A DNA stretch of 64,000 nt from Clostridia bacterium (GTDB lineage: Bacteria > Bacillota > Clostridia > Oscillospirales > Acutalibacteraceae). The DNA lies in the NCBI GenBank assembly GCA_017481575.1, contig JAFUPA010000065.1:1-64000 (forward strand), written 5' to 3'. The notes under the pieces were generated by a model. It was not told the DNA's origin. It worked only from the letters and a program-made list of their open reading frames with translations, and ran no database searches. The first letter of the stretch is position 1; each line of letters begins with the position of its first letter. Shown piece by piece: positions 49,244 to 57,152 of the stretch. A program made the position numbers and the translations under genes.

Positions 49244-49751
49244 CGTCAAAAATTCCTCTCAAAGGCTTGATTTCAACCCTGTTTGCGGCAACATCGACGT
49301 TAATTACAACATCCGGAATTGCAGGAATAAGATACTCCCTGCCCTCTTTTGTGATGTGCCACACGTCATTTGCGCCTGTTTCGCTGACATCGGATAAGGT
49401 ACCGTAGCAAACCGAACTGTCATCAGCATCAACAACGTCACAGCCGATAAGCTCGGAAATAAAATATGAGCCCTTTGCAATTTTTGCATCTGCACGCTTG
49501 ATGAAAAGCACACGGTTACGCATTGCAGAAGCCGCCTCGACGGTGTCGATACCGTCAAGCTTTAAAATGACAACATTGCCATGAGGTCTTGCGGAAATGA
49601 CTTTAACGCTTTTCTCCCCACTATTATCATAGTACAAAGTTTTAAATTGTTTCATAAATTCGGGACCGTCTGCCCACGGGTTAACACGCATTTCACCACG
49701 CACACCGTGAGTGCCGACAATCTGACCGACCTCGAGATATTCTTTAATCAT
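49233..49751 (-). CDS. rimM: Ribosome maturation factor RimM
   Basis: A 172-residue two-domain protein: N-terminal YLEVGQIVGTHGVRGEMRV and C-terminal PRC-barrel segment (YFISELIGCDVVD, DVWHITKEGREYLIPAIPDVV, key part YLIPAIPDVV). It assists assembly of the 30S head. It overlaps trmD and follows khpA by ~56 nt, across a GC-rich hairpin. Confidence 0.95.
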   Translation of the reverse strand: MIKEYLEVGQIVGTHGVRGEMRVNPWADGPEFMKQFKTLYYDNSGEKSVKVISARPHGNVVILKLDGIDTVEAASAMRNRVLFIKRADAKIAKGSYFISELIGCDVVDADDSSVCYGTLSDVSETGANDVWHITKEGREYLIPAIPDVVINVDVAANRVEIKPLRGIFDDEN

Positions 49752-49771
49752 AAAAACACCTGAAATATCGC

Positions 49772-49798
49772 TGCCGGGATTTCCATAGGAAACCCCGG
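49772..49798 (-). other. Intergenic hairpin between khpA and rimM
   Basis: GCCGGGRTTTCC-type arms (49772-49783 and 49787-49798) pair with one mismatch around a short loop. There is no T-run, so it is more likely an mRNA processing or stabilising element than a terminator. Confidence 0.45.
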
Positions 49799-49807
49799 CA
49801 ATCAGCT

Positions 49808-50041
49808 TTAGTCAATTTCAACAGAAATCTTCTGCTCGTTACGGTTTGCGGCTGAACGCATAACTATTCTGATAGCCTTTGCAATTCTGCCCTGCTTACC
49901 GATTACACGTCCCATATCGTCGGGAGCAACATGAAGATGATAAACGATTACGCCTTCCTCATCGGGCTCGTCAACAACTACGGAAACTGCGTCCGGGTCG
50001 TTTACAAGACCCTGAGCAATCTGTGTCAATAACTCTTTCAT
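49808..50041 (-). CDS. khpA: KH-domain RNA-binding protein KhpA (YlqC)
   Basis: 77 residues: a single KH domain with the VIGKQGRIAKAIRIVMRSA segment (GxxG as GKQG). It binds RNA and in other Firmicutes partners KhpB/Jag in cell-envelope regulation. Position between rpsP and rimM is the conserved one. Confidence 0.93.
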   Translation of the reverse strand: MKELLTQIAQGLVNDPDAVSVVVDEPDEEGVIVYHLHVAPDDMGRVIGKQGRIAKAIRIVMRSAANRNEQKISVEID

Positions 50042-50063
50042 CTTTTAACTCTCCTCTGAGTAA

Positions 50064-50306
50064 TTATTTGATGATGCCGTTTTTCTTGAAGAGATCCTTA
50101 ACTGTGTCTGTGGGCTGAGCGCCGTTTGCAAGCCACTTTGCAGCCTTTTCAGCATCAATTTTAACCTCTGCAGGCTCTGTCATCGGGTTGTAAGTACCGA
50201 TCTCGTCAATGAATCTGCCGTCACGGGGATACTTTGAATCTGCTACAACTACACGATAGAAAGGAGCTCTCTTTGCACCCATACGACGAAGTCTGATTTT
50301 AACCAT
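50064..50306 (-). CDS. rpsP: 30S ribosomal protein S16
   Basis: 80 residues: [20 protein letters not shown], then [20 protein letters not shown] (key part [10 protein letters not shown]), the S16 signature. GGAGG precedes ATG 50306; an upstream in-frame reading adds five non-family residues. Confidence 0.97.
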   Translation of the reverse strand: MVKIRLRRMGAKRAPFYRVVVADSKYPRDGRFIDEIGTYNPMTEPAEVKIDAEKAAKWLANGAQPTDTVKDLFKKNGIIK

Positions 50307-50383
50307 GATAAATTCCTCCAAAATAAAAAATAAATAAAATTTTATATATCAATCACGCAATGTGAATTGTGCGTGTCGACAAC

Positions 50384-51730
50384 TTAAATATTAAAGCCTT
50401 TAAGCGCTGAAAGGTCTGGTCTGCCGTGGCGGCGTTTCTTACCCTTACCGTTGAGCTGCTTGAACATTTTTTGCATCTGCTTGTGCTGTGAGAGAAGCCT
50501 GTTGACAGCCTCAACCTCCTGACCGCAACCCTGTGCGATACGGCGTTTTCTTGACGGGTTGAGAATCTCCGGCTTTTCACGCTCCTGCGGTGTCATCGAC
50601 TGGATGATTGCACGGATTCTGTCGAACTGACGCTCGTCTATATCAACGTCCTTAATCTGCTTTTCCATACCGGGTATCATAGAGAGGGTGTCTTTGATTG
50701 AACCCATCTTACGCACCTGCTCAAGCTGATCCATAAGGTCGTTGAGGTCAAACTTGTTCTGGCGAAGCTTCTTTTCAAGCTCCATTGCCTTTTTCTCGTC
50801 AAGTGCGATTTCTGCCTTTTCGATAAGAGAAAGCATATCGCCCATACCGAGAATTCTTGATGCCATACGGTCGGGGTGGAAGATGTCGAGGTCGGTAAGC
50901 TTTTCACCGATACCGACAAACTTAATCGGCTTGCCCGTAACTGCTCTTGTTGAAAGAGCCGCACCGCCTCGTGTATCACCGTCGAGCTTTGTGAGCACAA
51001 TACCGTCAATTCCGAGTGCATCGTTGAATGAGGTTGCAACATTAACCGCATCCTGACCTGTCATTGAGTCAACAACAAGGAGGATTTCGTGCGGCTTAAC
51101 CTCCGCCTTGACGTTCTTAAGCTCGGTCATAAGCTCCTCGTCAATATGGAGACGACCTGCTGTATCAAGGAAGACGTAGTCGTAACCCTGGTCTTTTGCG
51201 AGCTTTATAGCCTCACGTGCGATTTCAACGGGATTAATCTGACCCATTTCAAAAACGGGGACTCCGATGCTTTCACCGACAACCTGCAACTGCTTGATAG
51301 CGGCAGGACGGTAAATGTCGCAGGCTACGAGCAAGGGTCTGTGGCCCTCGTTCTTGAGTCTCAACGCAATTTTTGCACTGTGAGTTGTTTTACCTGAACC
51401 CTGAAGACCGCACATCATAACGACTGTCGGCGGATGATTTGCAATCGCAAGGCGGGACTTTGTTCCGCCCATAAGGTCGGTAAGCTCTTCTTTAACTATT
51501 TTAATAACCATCTGGGCAGGTGTAAGACTTTCCATAACCTGCTCACCGACGGCTCTTTGACTAACCTTTTCGGTGAAGTCCTTGGCAACCTTGTAGTTAA
51601 CGTCTGCTTCGAGCAACGCAAGGCGAACCTCACGCATTGCACTCTTAACATCGGCTTCTGTCAAGGCACCCTTGCTTTTCAGTCTTTGAAAAGCGGCTTC
51701 GAGTCTGTCTGAAAGGCCCTCAAATGCCAT
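50384..51730 (-). CDS. ffh: Signal recognition particle protein Ffh
   Basis: 448 residues: N domain (MAFEGLSDRLEAAFQRL), then the G domain with GLQGSGKTTHSAKIAL, DTAGRLHIDEELM and TKLDGDTRGGAALS. The Met-rich M domain (MGSIKDTLSMIPGM, SMTPQEREKPEILNPSRKRRIAQGCG, key part NPSRKRRIAQGCG) binds 4.5S RNA. It targets nascent membrane proteins. It is cotranscribed after ylxM with an 18-nt gap. Confidence 0.97.
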   Translation of the reverse strand: MAFEGLSDRLEAAFQRLKSKGALTEADVKSAMREVRLALLEADVNYKVAKDFTEKVSQRAVGEQVMESLTPAQMVIKIVKEELTDLMGGTKSRLAIANHPPTVVMMCGLQGSGKTTHSAKIALRLKNEGHRPLLVACDIYRPAAIKQLQVVGESIGVPVFEMGQINPVEIAREAIKLAKDQGYDYVFLDTAGRLHIDEELMTELKNVKAEVKPHEILLVVDSMTGQDAVNVATSFNDALGIDGIVLTKLDGDTRGGAALSTRAVTGKPIKFVGIGEKLTDLDIFHPDRMASRILGMGDMLSLIEKAEIALDEKKAMELEKKLRQNKFDLNDLMDQLEQVRKMGSIKDTLSMIPGMEKQIKDVDIDERQFDRIRAIIQSMTPQEREKPEILNPSRKRRIAQGCGQEVEAVNRLLSQHKQMQKMFKQLNGKGKKRRHGRPDLSALKGFNI

Positions 51731-51747
51731 AAGTAGGTACCACCTTT

Positions 51748-52122
51748 TTAAGAATAATTCTCCGTAAGAAGTGTCTGTGCAATTGCTTTGATTTTAGCTG
51801 TGCTGTCGTTCACTTCCATGGAAAGGGAATTTTTGCGGTTATATATTGCGATTTCCTCGGCGTATTCGATAATCTCGCTTAAGCCGATTTTCATATTTTC
51901 AAACCTGGAAACAAGTCCGAGACGTTCTTCCATTGACATAAGCTGGCTTTCAGCCCGCTTGATGGCATCACGCACACCCTGACGTGTTATTCCCTCGTCT
52001 GCGGCAATTTCTGAAAGTGAGAGGTCATCGTTGTAATAGTAACTGATAAAACTGCGTTGCTTGTCCGTTAGCATATCGCCGTAAAAATCAAGCAAGAGTG
52101 TTATATCAAGATTCTTACTCAC
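51748..52122 (-). CDS. ylxM: YlxM-family DNA-binding protein (SRP operon regulator-like)
   Basis: 124 residues with a sigma-70 region-4-like HTH: LTDKQRSFISYYYNDDLSLSEIA, then ITRQGVRDAIKRAE. YlxM/p13 proteins are encoded before ffh and influence SRP function. GTG 52122 follows AAAGGAG at 8 nt. That ribosome site lies in a leader with two mutually exclusive hairpins. Confidence 0.92.
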   Translation of the reverse strand: MSKNLDITLLLDFYGDMLTDKQRSFISYYYNDDLSLSEIAADEGITRQGVRDAIKRAESQLMSMEERLGLVSRFENMKIGLSEIIEYAEEIAIYNRKNSLSMEVNDSTAKIKAIAQTLLTENYS

Positions 52123-52133
52123 AACTAAAACTC

Positions 52134-52173
52134 CTTTACAAAAATGCCTGTAAAGTTTTTTTCTTTACAGGCA
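52134..52173 (-). promoter_or_regulatory. Leader of the ylxM operon with competing hairpins
   Basis: Hairpin A: 52163-52173 pairs with 52145-52155 (11 bp) and is followed by T5, like an intrinsic terminator at the transcript's 5' end. Hairpin B: CTTTACA (52155-52149) can instead pair with TGTAAAG (52140-52134), covering part of the AAAGGAG ribosome site. The middle segment cannot be in both. Confidence 0.6.
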
Positions 52174-52176
52174 CAG

Positions 52177-52205
52177 ATTATACATTATGTAAGGCTTCTT
52201 GTCAA
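52177..52205 (-). promoter_or_regulatory. Promoter of the ylxM-ffh-rpsP-khpA-rimM-trmD operon
   Basis: Consensus TTGACA (52200-52205), 17-bp spacer, consensus TATAAT (52177-52182) on the minus strand; predicted start near 52170. Confidence 0.9.
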
Positions 52206-52232
52206 GCCTTTTTTCGGATATTTTTGATAATG

Positions 52233-52339
52233 TTTTCCACCTCTGTTTGTGGAAACCTATGTTGAAAACCGATTTCTTATCCACATCTTGTATTTTGCGG
52301 CTGTTTTAGCCTCTGTATATGCGCAAAGGGTGTGGAAAA
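52233..52339. promoter_or_regulatory. Cluster of DnaA-box-like sites
   Basis: A perfect DnaA box TTATCCACA lies at 52277-52285, TTTTCCACA (minus strand, 52331-52339) is one mismatch off, and GTTTCCACA (minus strand, 52248-52256) and TTTTCCACC (52233-52241) are weaker. Four sites fall in ~107 bp of an otherwise gene-free 180-bp gap. No dnaA or dnaN is nearby, so this is not evidently the origin itself. Confidence 0.45.
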
Positions 52340-52354
52340 CTGTGTTGAAAGTGT

Positions 52355-53467
52355 TTAAAATTTATTTTTCAGGTAATCCTTTGCCATTTGTGCCGCTGTG
52401 ACGGAGAGGTCGTTAAAGCACTCTTTTTTGAGTATTTCAAAGGGCTTGCCGACTGTATCGGTTACATAGACCTTGCGGATTTTTGAGCTTTGAGGCAGGT
52501 TGATTTTGCATCTGCCTGCAACTGCAACCACAGGAGTGTCGCCCGAAAGCTCGGCTACGCTTGACGGAGCTTTACCGAGAAGTGACTGCTCGTCAAAACA
52601 GCCCTCGCCCGTTATTACAAGGTCGGCTGACTTTGCAAGAGTGTGCAGACCCATTGAATGAAGCACGGTTGGCGCACCCTTGACAAGGCTTGCACCGAGG
52701 AAGCTGACGAGTGCGAAACCGAGACCGCCTGCCGCTCCTGCGCCCTCGAGAAGTGAGTTGTCGATGCCGATTGTTTCTTTTGTTACAGAAGCAAGGTTTC
52801 GAAGTCCGTTGTCAAGAATTCTGACTGTATCCTCGTTCGCACCCTTTTGCGGCGCAAACACATAAGCCGCACCGTCTTTGCCGTAAAGCGGACTTACGAC
52901 ATCGCAGAGGACTTTTATTTCGGTTGATTTAAGTCGGGAATCCAAGCCGTTTAAATCGATTTTTCGAACCTCACAAAGACCTGCGCCGTTGAGCGGAACC
53001 TCGTTATTATCTTTATCCAGAAACTTTGCGCCGAGTGCCGCCGCACAGCCCATTCCGCCATCGTTTGTAGCACTGCCGCCGATGCCGAGCAAAATCTTTT
53101 TGCAGCCCCTGTCAAGAGCCGCTTTTATAAGCTCGCCTGTGCCGTAGGTGGTTGTGAGCAACGGATTTTTGTTTTCACCGACAAGGGGCAGACCGCTTGC
53201 CGCCGCCATTTCAATCACCGCTGTCCCGTCGGGCAAAATGCCGTAGAAGGAATTTATTTTGTTGAAATATGGGTCATTCACCGTAACGCTGACACGCTCT
53301 CCGCCGCCGAAAAGAAGCGCATCTACCGTGCCCTCACCGCCGTCCGCAACAGGCAGGCAACGTACATCGAGAGTTGGGTCAGCCTTGAGAAATTCTTTTT
53401 TGATTGTTTCGCAAACTTCAATTGCGGTCATTGTGCCCTTAAAAGAATCGGGTGCAATAATTATCAT
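52355..53467 (-). CDS. Glycerate kinase (GlxK family)
   Basis: 370 residues: MIIIAPDSFKGTMTAIEV, ADGGEGTVDAL, GIGGSATNDGGMGCAAALG, and TGEGCFDEQSLLGKAP are the family's signature blocks. It phosphorylates glycerate, usually to 2-phosphoglycerate, feeding glycolysis. AGGTGA precedes ATG 53467. No partner of glycerate metabolism is adjacent. Confidence 0.93.
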   Translation of the reverse strand: MIIIAPDSFKGTMTAIEVCETIKKEFLKADPTLDVRCLPVADGGEGTVDALLFGGGERVSVTVNDPYFNKINSFYGILPDGTAVIEMAAASGLPLVGENKNPLLTTTYGTGELIKAALDRGCKKILLGIGGSATNDGGMGCAAALGAKFLDKDNNEVPLNGAGLCEVRKIDLNGLDSRLKSTEIKVLCDVVSPLYGKDGAAYVFAPQKGANEDTVRILDNGLRNLASVTKETIGIDNSLLEGAGAAGGLGFALVSFLGASLVKGAPTVLHSMGLHTLAKSADLVITGEGCFDEQSLLGKAPSSVAELSGDTPVVAVAGRCKINLPQSSKIRKVYVTDTVGKPFEILKKECFNDLSVTAAQMAKDYLKNKF

Positions 53468-53481
53468 AAAATCACCTGAAA

Positions 53482-53510
53482 CAAAAAGGGACGATATTTA
53501 CCGTCCCTGA
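53482..53510 (-). terminator. Terminator of the small Cys-rich protein gene
   Basis: AGGGACG (53487-53493) pairs with CGTCCCT (53502-53508), with T5 on the minus strand just before glycerate kinase. Confidence 0.8.
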
Positions 53511-53517
53511 AAATCTA

Positions 53518-53733
53518 TTAAAGTTCAAAGTCCTCTTTTGTAAAGCTGCCCATACTCTTACGGCGTGGCGGTACTCTCTTTAAAGGGTCGTATTTAAAAC
53601 TGCGGCAATTTGAATCAAGCTGTCTGATGCCTGTTTTAACGCAGAGGACAGTTTCGCCATCGGGCGACAAAATGCCGTGCGCACAGATTCCGCACGCAGG
53701 AGCGGTTTCTTTATTAAGAACGGATTTTCTCAT
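53518..53733 (-). CDS. Small Cys-containing protein of unknown function
   Basis: 71 residues with four Cys: CGIC near residue 14, a Cys in TVLCVKTG and one in DSNCRSFKYDP, a likely metal-binding arrangement. The C-terminal half is basic (KRVPPRRKSMGSF). Alternative upstream ATGs exist (53742, 53739, 53754); AGGA fits ATG 53733 best. It looks like a conserved small protein of Clostridia but I assign no function. It is monocistronic with a terminator. Confidence 0.65.
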   Translation of the reverse strand: MRKSVLNKETAPACGICAHGILSPDGETVLCVKTGIRQLDSNCRSFKYDPLKRVPPRRKSMGSFTKEDFEL

Positions 53734-53790
53734 TTTCATCATCCTAAACTTCAAACGTTTTCAGTATTATATCATATTATCCCGTCTGTT

Positions 53791-54834
53791 TCAAGTGAGC
53801 GTTTTTGCTTTGTTATCAATGATAAGGAATGCACACAATATGAGCATTGCGGCGGCGGCAGGAGCGGAGACGGAAAAGGCGGCAGGCAAGACATCGGCAT
53901 TGGCAGAAAAAACGCTTACCTCGCAAGGAAAGAACCTGAAAAGAACTACGGCAACGGCTGTTGCAAGTCCGCCGTGAACAAGACGGGATAAAAAGAAATG
54001 AGTTAATCTGAGCCCTGTAGCTTTTACAAAGGGGAAAAGCTGACAATGAACTGACAAGCCTGCCCAGCCCATTACAAGTGCCTGCACGCTGACGGGAAAC
54101 ATCTTTGATGCCGCCGAACATCCGCTTGTGACTTCGGTTATCATATTCAGCCAGACAAGTGTGTTTTCGTTAAGCGGAAGTTTTTTGATAAATACATTTA
54201 TGCACGAAAAAATCAAAATCCAACCGCACATCATAAGAATTGAATTTGTACCTTGCATTATGCTCTGCGATGCTACGCTCGGGTCAAATACAATCTCTGC
54301 CCTTTTTAAATCCAATTTTTCGCTGTCAAAAAAGCGTAGAAAAACACCGATAAAAAGTGAGGATATGAGCATTGAAAGGTAAAGTATTATGCCTGCTCTT
54401 CGGCTCGAAAACATAACCGCTCCGACCGTACCTATCACAAATGCAGGCCCTGCGTTAACACAAAAAAGCATCATTCGCTTGCCTTGGCTTCGGGTGATTT
54501 TTTCGCCCTCGAGAAGCTGTGCCGTCATTTTTGCTCCGACGGGATAGCCGCCGACAGCACTCATAAAAACTGCACAGCCCGCACTTCCGGGTAAATTCAA
54601 AACAAATTTTGTGATTGGCGCAAGAAAGTTACCGATAATATCACAAAGACCCGAACGAATAATAAAATCCGACAAAACCATAAACGGAAAAAGCGGCGGA
54701 ATAACAGCAGTTGCGCACAAGGTGAGTGCGTCGCTTACCCCTTTGACCAGACCTGTCGGGTCGTAAATGAACATAGCTATGAATACAAGTATAGCAACAA
54801 GAGATAAAATAATTTTCAACCTGTAATTATTCAA
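53791..54834 (-). CDS. ylbJ: Sporulation integral membrane protein YlbJ
   Basis: A 347-residue protein with about eight membrane helices and two nucleoside-recognition (Gate) repeats: VIPPLFPFMVLSDFIIRSG near the start and SAVGGYPVGAKMTAQLLEG in the middle (key part GGYPVGAKM). YlbJ is required for spore cortex formation in Bacillus. GTG 54843 is in frame, but GGGTGA is better spaced from TTG 54834. It is divergent from yqfC, also a sporulation gene. Confidence 0.85.
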   Translation of the reverse strand: MNNYRLKIILSLVAILVFIAMFIYDPTGLVKGVSDALTLCATAVIPPLFPFMVLSDFIIRSGLCDIIGNFLAPITKFVLNLPGSAGCAVFMSAVGGYPVGAKMTAQLLEGEKITRSQGKRMMLFCVNAGPAFVIGTVGAVMFSSRRAGIILYLSMLISSLFIGVFLRFFDSEKLDLKRAEIVFDPSVASQSIMQGTNSILMMCGWILIFSCINVFIKKLPLNENTLVWLNMITEVTSGCSAASKMFPVSVQALVMGWAGLSVHCQLFPFVKATGLRLTHFFLSRLVHGGLATAVAVVLFRFFPCEVSVFSANADVLPAAFSVSAPAAAAMLILCAFLIIDNKAKTLT

Positions 54835-54892
54835 GAAAATCACCCGTAAATATATATGAGAGAGTATCTCTTGATTATGTTAGGAGGATTTT

Positions 54893-55186
54893 ATGGCACT
54901 TTCGGATTATCAACAGTTCAAGGCTCCCCTTGCCCACAGAATTTGTGACAAATTGGAGTTGCCCGAGGACATTTGCAGAAACTGCGGATATATGGAAATT
55001 GTTTCAAACACCTGCGCACTTGTTGACGGTTGTAAAGGTGTACTTGAATATGACGACAGTACGATAAAGCTCAACCTCGGCAAAAAGTCTGTTTGCTTCA
55101 GAGGTAATTCTTTGACAATCAAGTCCCTTGCCATGGAGCAGGCAATGGTTGAGGGATTTATCGTCAGCGTGGAATTCGGTAACTGA
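54893..55186 (+). CDS. yqfC: Sporulation protein YqfC (YabP/YqfC family)
   Basis: 97 residues with the YabP/YqfC pattern: LELPEDICRNCGYMEIVSN, VLEYDDSTIKLNLGKKSVCFRGNSLTIKSL (key parts EYDDSTIKL and GNSLTI). A mother-cell protein of unknown biochemical role, usually sigma-E controlled. AGGAGG precedes ATG 54893. Its stop overlaps the yqfD start (TGATG). Confidence 0.92.
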   Translation: MALSDYQQFKAPLAHRICDKLELPEDICRNCGYMEIVSNTCALVDGCKGVLEYDDSTIKLNLGKKSVCFRGNSLTIKSLAMEQAMVEGFIVSVEFGN

Positions 55187-56370
55187 TGCTGTCAAAAAAC
55201 ATTATGAACAGCGCTTTCGGCTATGTTCAGTTCACAGCCGAAAACGGTTTCGCCGAGCGATTTATAAACACCTGCACCGCTGAAAACATCCCACTTTGGG
55301 ATATGCACAAGCTCGGCGACCGCATGACCGCAAAAACCACCGTAAACGGGTACAAAAATATCCGCTCACCTGCACGCAAAAGCTCAATGAGAGTACGGAT
55401 GACAAAAAAAGTCGGCTTGCCGTTTTTCATAAACAGACACATAAAACGGACGGGACTGATTGCAGGCTTTGCGGTGCTTGTTGTGACGCTTATTGTTCTG
55501 TCGGGTCACGTGTGGATAATTGACATTACAGGGAATGAAAACATATCAGATACAGAGGTGCTTGAAGCGTTTGAGTCAGCAGGGCTGACAATCGGCAGTC
55601 GGATAAGCACGCTTGATATAACCGAGATTGAAAACCAAGCAGTTATCGCTTTAAAAAAAGCCTCGTGGGCGGCAATAAATTTCAAGGGGTGTGTTGCAGA
55701 AATAAATATCCGTGAGCTTAAAGAAACGCCCGAAATTGAGAAACATTCGGGATATTCAAACATCATCGCACGCAAAGACGGGCAGGTAGAGATACTTGAA
55801 GTTTACCGAGGCTCAGCGGCAATTATGCTTGGGCAGACGGTAACAAAAGGCGACCTTTTGATCAGCGGAGTAACGGAGAGTAAAACACAACTGAGTCTTT
55901 TTGCCGATGCTGACGGGTACGCTGTTGCAAAAACTAATATTTCCGTTGAAACTCAAACATTAAACAAGATAACCGAGCTTGTTCCTAAAACGAAAAAGGT
56001 GTGGTCGTTTTACTTTTTGGGAAAAGAAATCTTCCCGCCGAGGAAAGAGGACGGTATATGTTACACGCACAAGTCTCGCCTGCAGATAAACGGTAAAACT
56101 CTGCCGTTCGGGATAAACTACCGCCTTTACACGGTTTTTGAGGAGAAAGAAAAAACCATAAGTCAAGCCGAGGCTAAACTTATGGCGATAAATAACTATG
56201 CACTTGAAAGCTATAACCGAACTCTTCACGCACAGATAATAAACTCGGACGTTGAGTTAGTTCAGGATAAAGAAAAGGTTACGGTTAAAGGAAACTATTT
56301 CTGTTACGAAAACATAGGTGAAAGTGTAAGCTTTGAGGTTGAAGAAACCGAAGAAGACTTAACGGAATAG
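55186..56370 (+). CDS. yqfD: Sporulation protein YqfD
   Basis: 394 residues: an N-terminal cytoplasmic part, one membrane helix (~LIAGFAVLVVTLIVLSGHVW, near residue 95), then a large exterior region. That region holds FtsQ/POTRA-like WIIDITGNENISDTEVLEAF and YRGSAAIMLGQTVTKGDLLISG (key parts GNENISDTEV and GDLLISG). It acts in the mother-cell membrane during spore formation with YqfC. Its 3' end overlaps radC by 12 bp on the other strand. Confidence 0.93.
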   Translation: MLSKNIMNSAFGYVQFTAENGFAERFINTCTAENIPLWDMHKLGDRMTAKTTVNGYKNIRSPARKSSMRVRMTKKVGLPFFINRHIKRTGLIAGFAVLVVTLIVLSGHVWIIDITGNENISDTEVLEAFESAGLTIGSRISTLDITEIENQAVIALKKASWAAINFKGCVAEINIRELKETPEIEKHSGYSNIIARKDGQVEILEVYRGSAAIMLGQTVTKGDLLISGVTESKTQLSLFADADGYAVAKTNISVETQTLNKITELVPKTKKVWSFYFLGKEIFPPRKEDGICYTHKSRLQINGKTLPFGINYRLYTVFEEKEKTISQAEAKLMAINNYALESYNRTLHAQIINSDVELVQDKEKVTVKGNYFCYENIGESVSFEVEETEEDLTE

Positions 56371-57054
56371 ATAGCTGTATTTTCGGCTCTTTGCCATTGA
56401 AAATGTGTCGTCCGCAGAAACTATGATATGGTCGGCAAGGGTAACTCCGATTGCCTCCAAAACAGGAATTATCTGCTCGGTTGCTTTGACATCTGCAACA
56501 GACGGAACAGCAAAGCCCTTGGGGTGATTATGTGCGAGGATGATGTTTTTTGAGTCAAAACGGATAGCCGCTTCAACAATAGTTCTGTTGTCTGCCGTTG
56601 CGCTGTCGGGTGAGCCCTCGCAGACCTTGACACAACGCTGAAGCTTGCCGTGTGAATCAAGGCAGAGAAGATACACTATCTCCCGTGTTTCGCTTGCGTA
56701 CTTCATTTTAAGAAAATCGGAGAGCCTGTCCTCACCGTTGACAGTAACTTTATCAAAGCTTTTACGTTCGATATATTTAAGAGAAATGTCACGGGTAAGC
56801 CTTATGAGGGTTGCGGTGTTCTCCCCGACTCCGTCAACCTTCATAAGCTCTTCGACAGGGGCATCAAGAACTCCGTTCAGGTCACCGAAACGTTCGACAA
56901 GCTCGTGAGCGATGTCGTTGGTGTCCTTGTAAGGTATGCCGAAAAACAGAAGAAGCTCAATGATATTATGGTCAGCCATCGAGCCTATACCCTCTTTAAG
57001 ATAGCGGGTACGAACACGCTGTCTGTGGTCTTTGTGGATATTTTTCTTTTCCAT
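56359..57054 (-). CDS. radC: RadC family JAB-domain protein
   Basis: 231 residues: helix-hairpin-helix-like DGVGENTATLIRL near residue 80, then the JAB1/MPN metalloprotease-like domain. The metal motif is seen as ILAHNHPKG and the following S..D (SVADVKAT). Historically called a repair protein, but the biochemical role is unsettled. AAAGGAAG supports ATG 57054; the alternative ATG 57075 has no ribosome site. Confidence 0.93.
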   Translation of the reverse strand: MEKKNIHKDHRQRVRTRYLKEGIGSMADHNIIELLLFFGIPYKDTNDIAHELVERFGDLNGVLDAPVEELMKVDGVGENTATLIRLTRDISLKYIERKSFDKVTVNGEDRLSDFLKMKYASETREIVYLLCLDSHGKLQRCVKVCEGSPDSATADNRTIVEAAIRFDSKNIILAHNHPKGFAVPSVADVKATEQIIPVLEAIGVTLADHIIVSADDTFSMAKSRKYSYLFR

Positions 57055-57081
57055 AAAGCTAAACTTCCTTTTCATTGATTA

Positions 57082-57110
57082 TTGACGGCAAATAAACGAT
57101 ATGATAAAAT
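57082..57110 (+). promoter_or_regulatory. Promoter of the alpha-galactosidase gene
   Basis: TTGACG (57082-57087), 17-bp spacer, TAAAAT (57105-57110). Confidence 0.75.
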
Positions 57111-57152
57111 CTTTTCAGGCTGAAACTAAACAAGCCCCGAAAGGACGATATT

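Noticed and set aside
52191..52212. + strand terminator AAGGCTT...AAGCCTTTTTT
   Set aside because: No + strand gene ends here; the palindrome overlaps the -35 of the minus-strand ylxM promoter and is probably coincidental or a regulatory detail.
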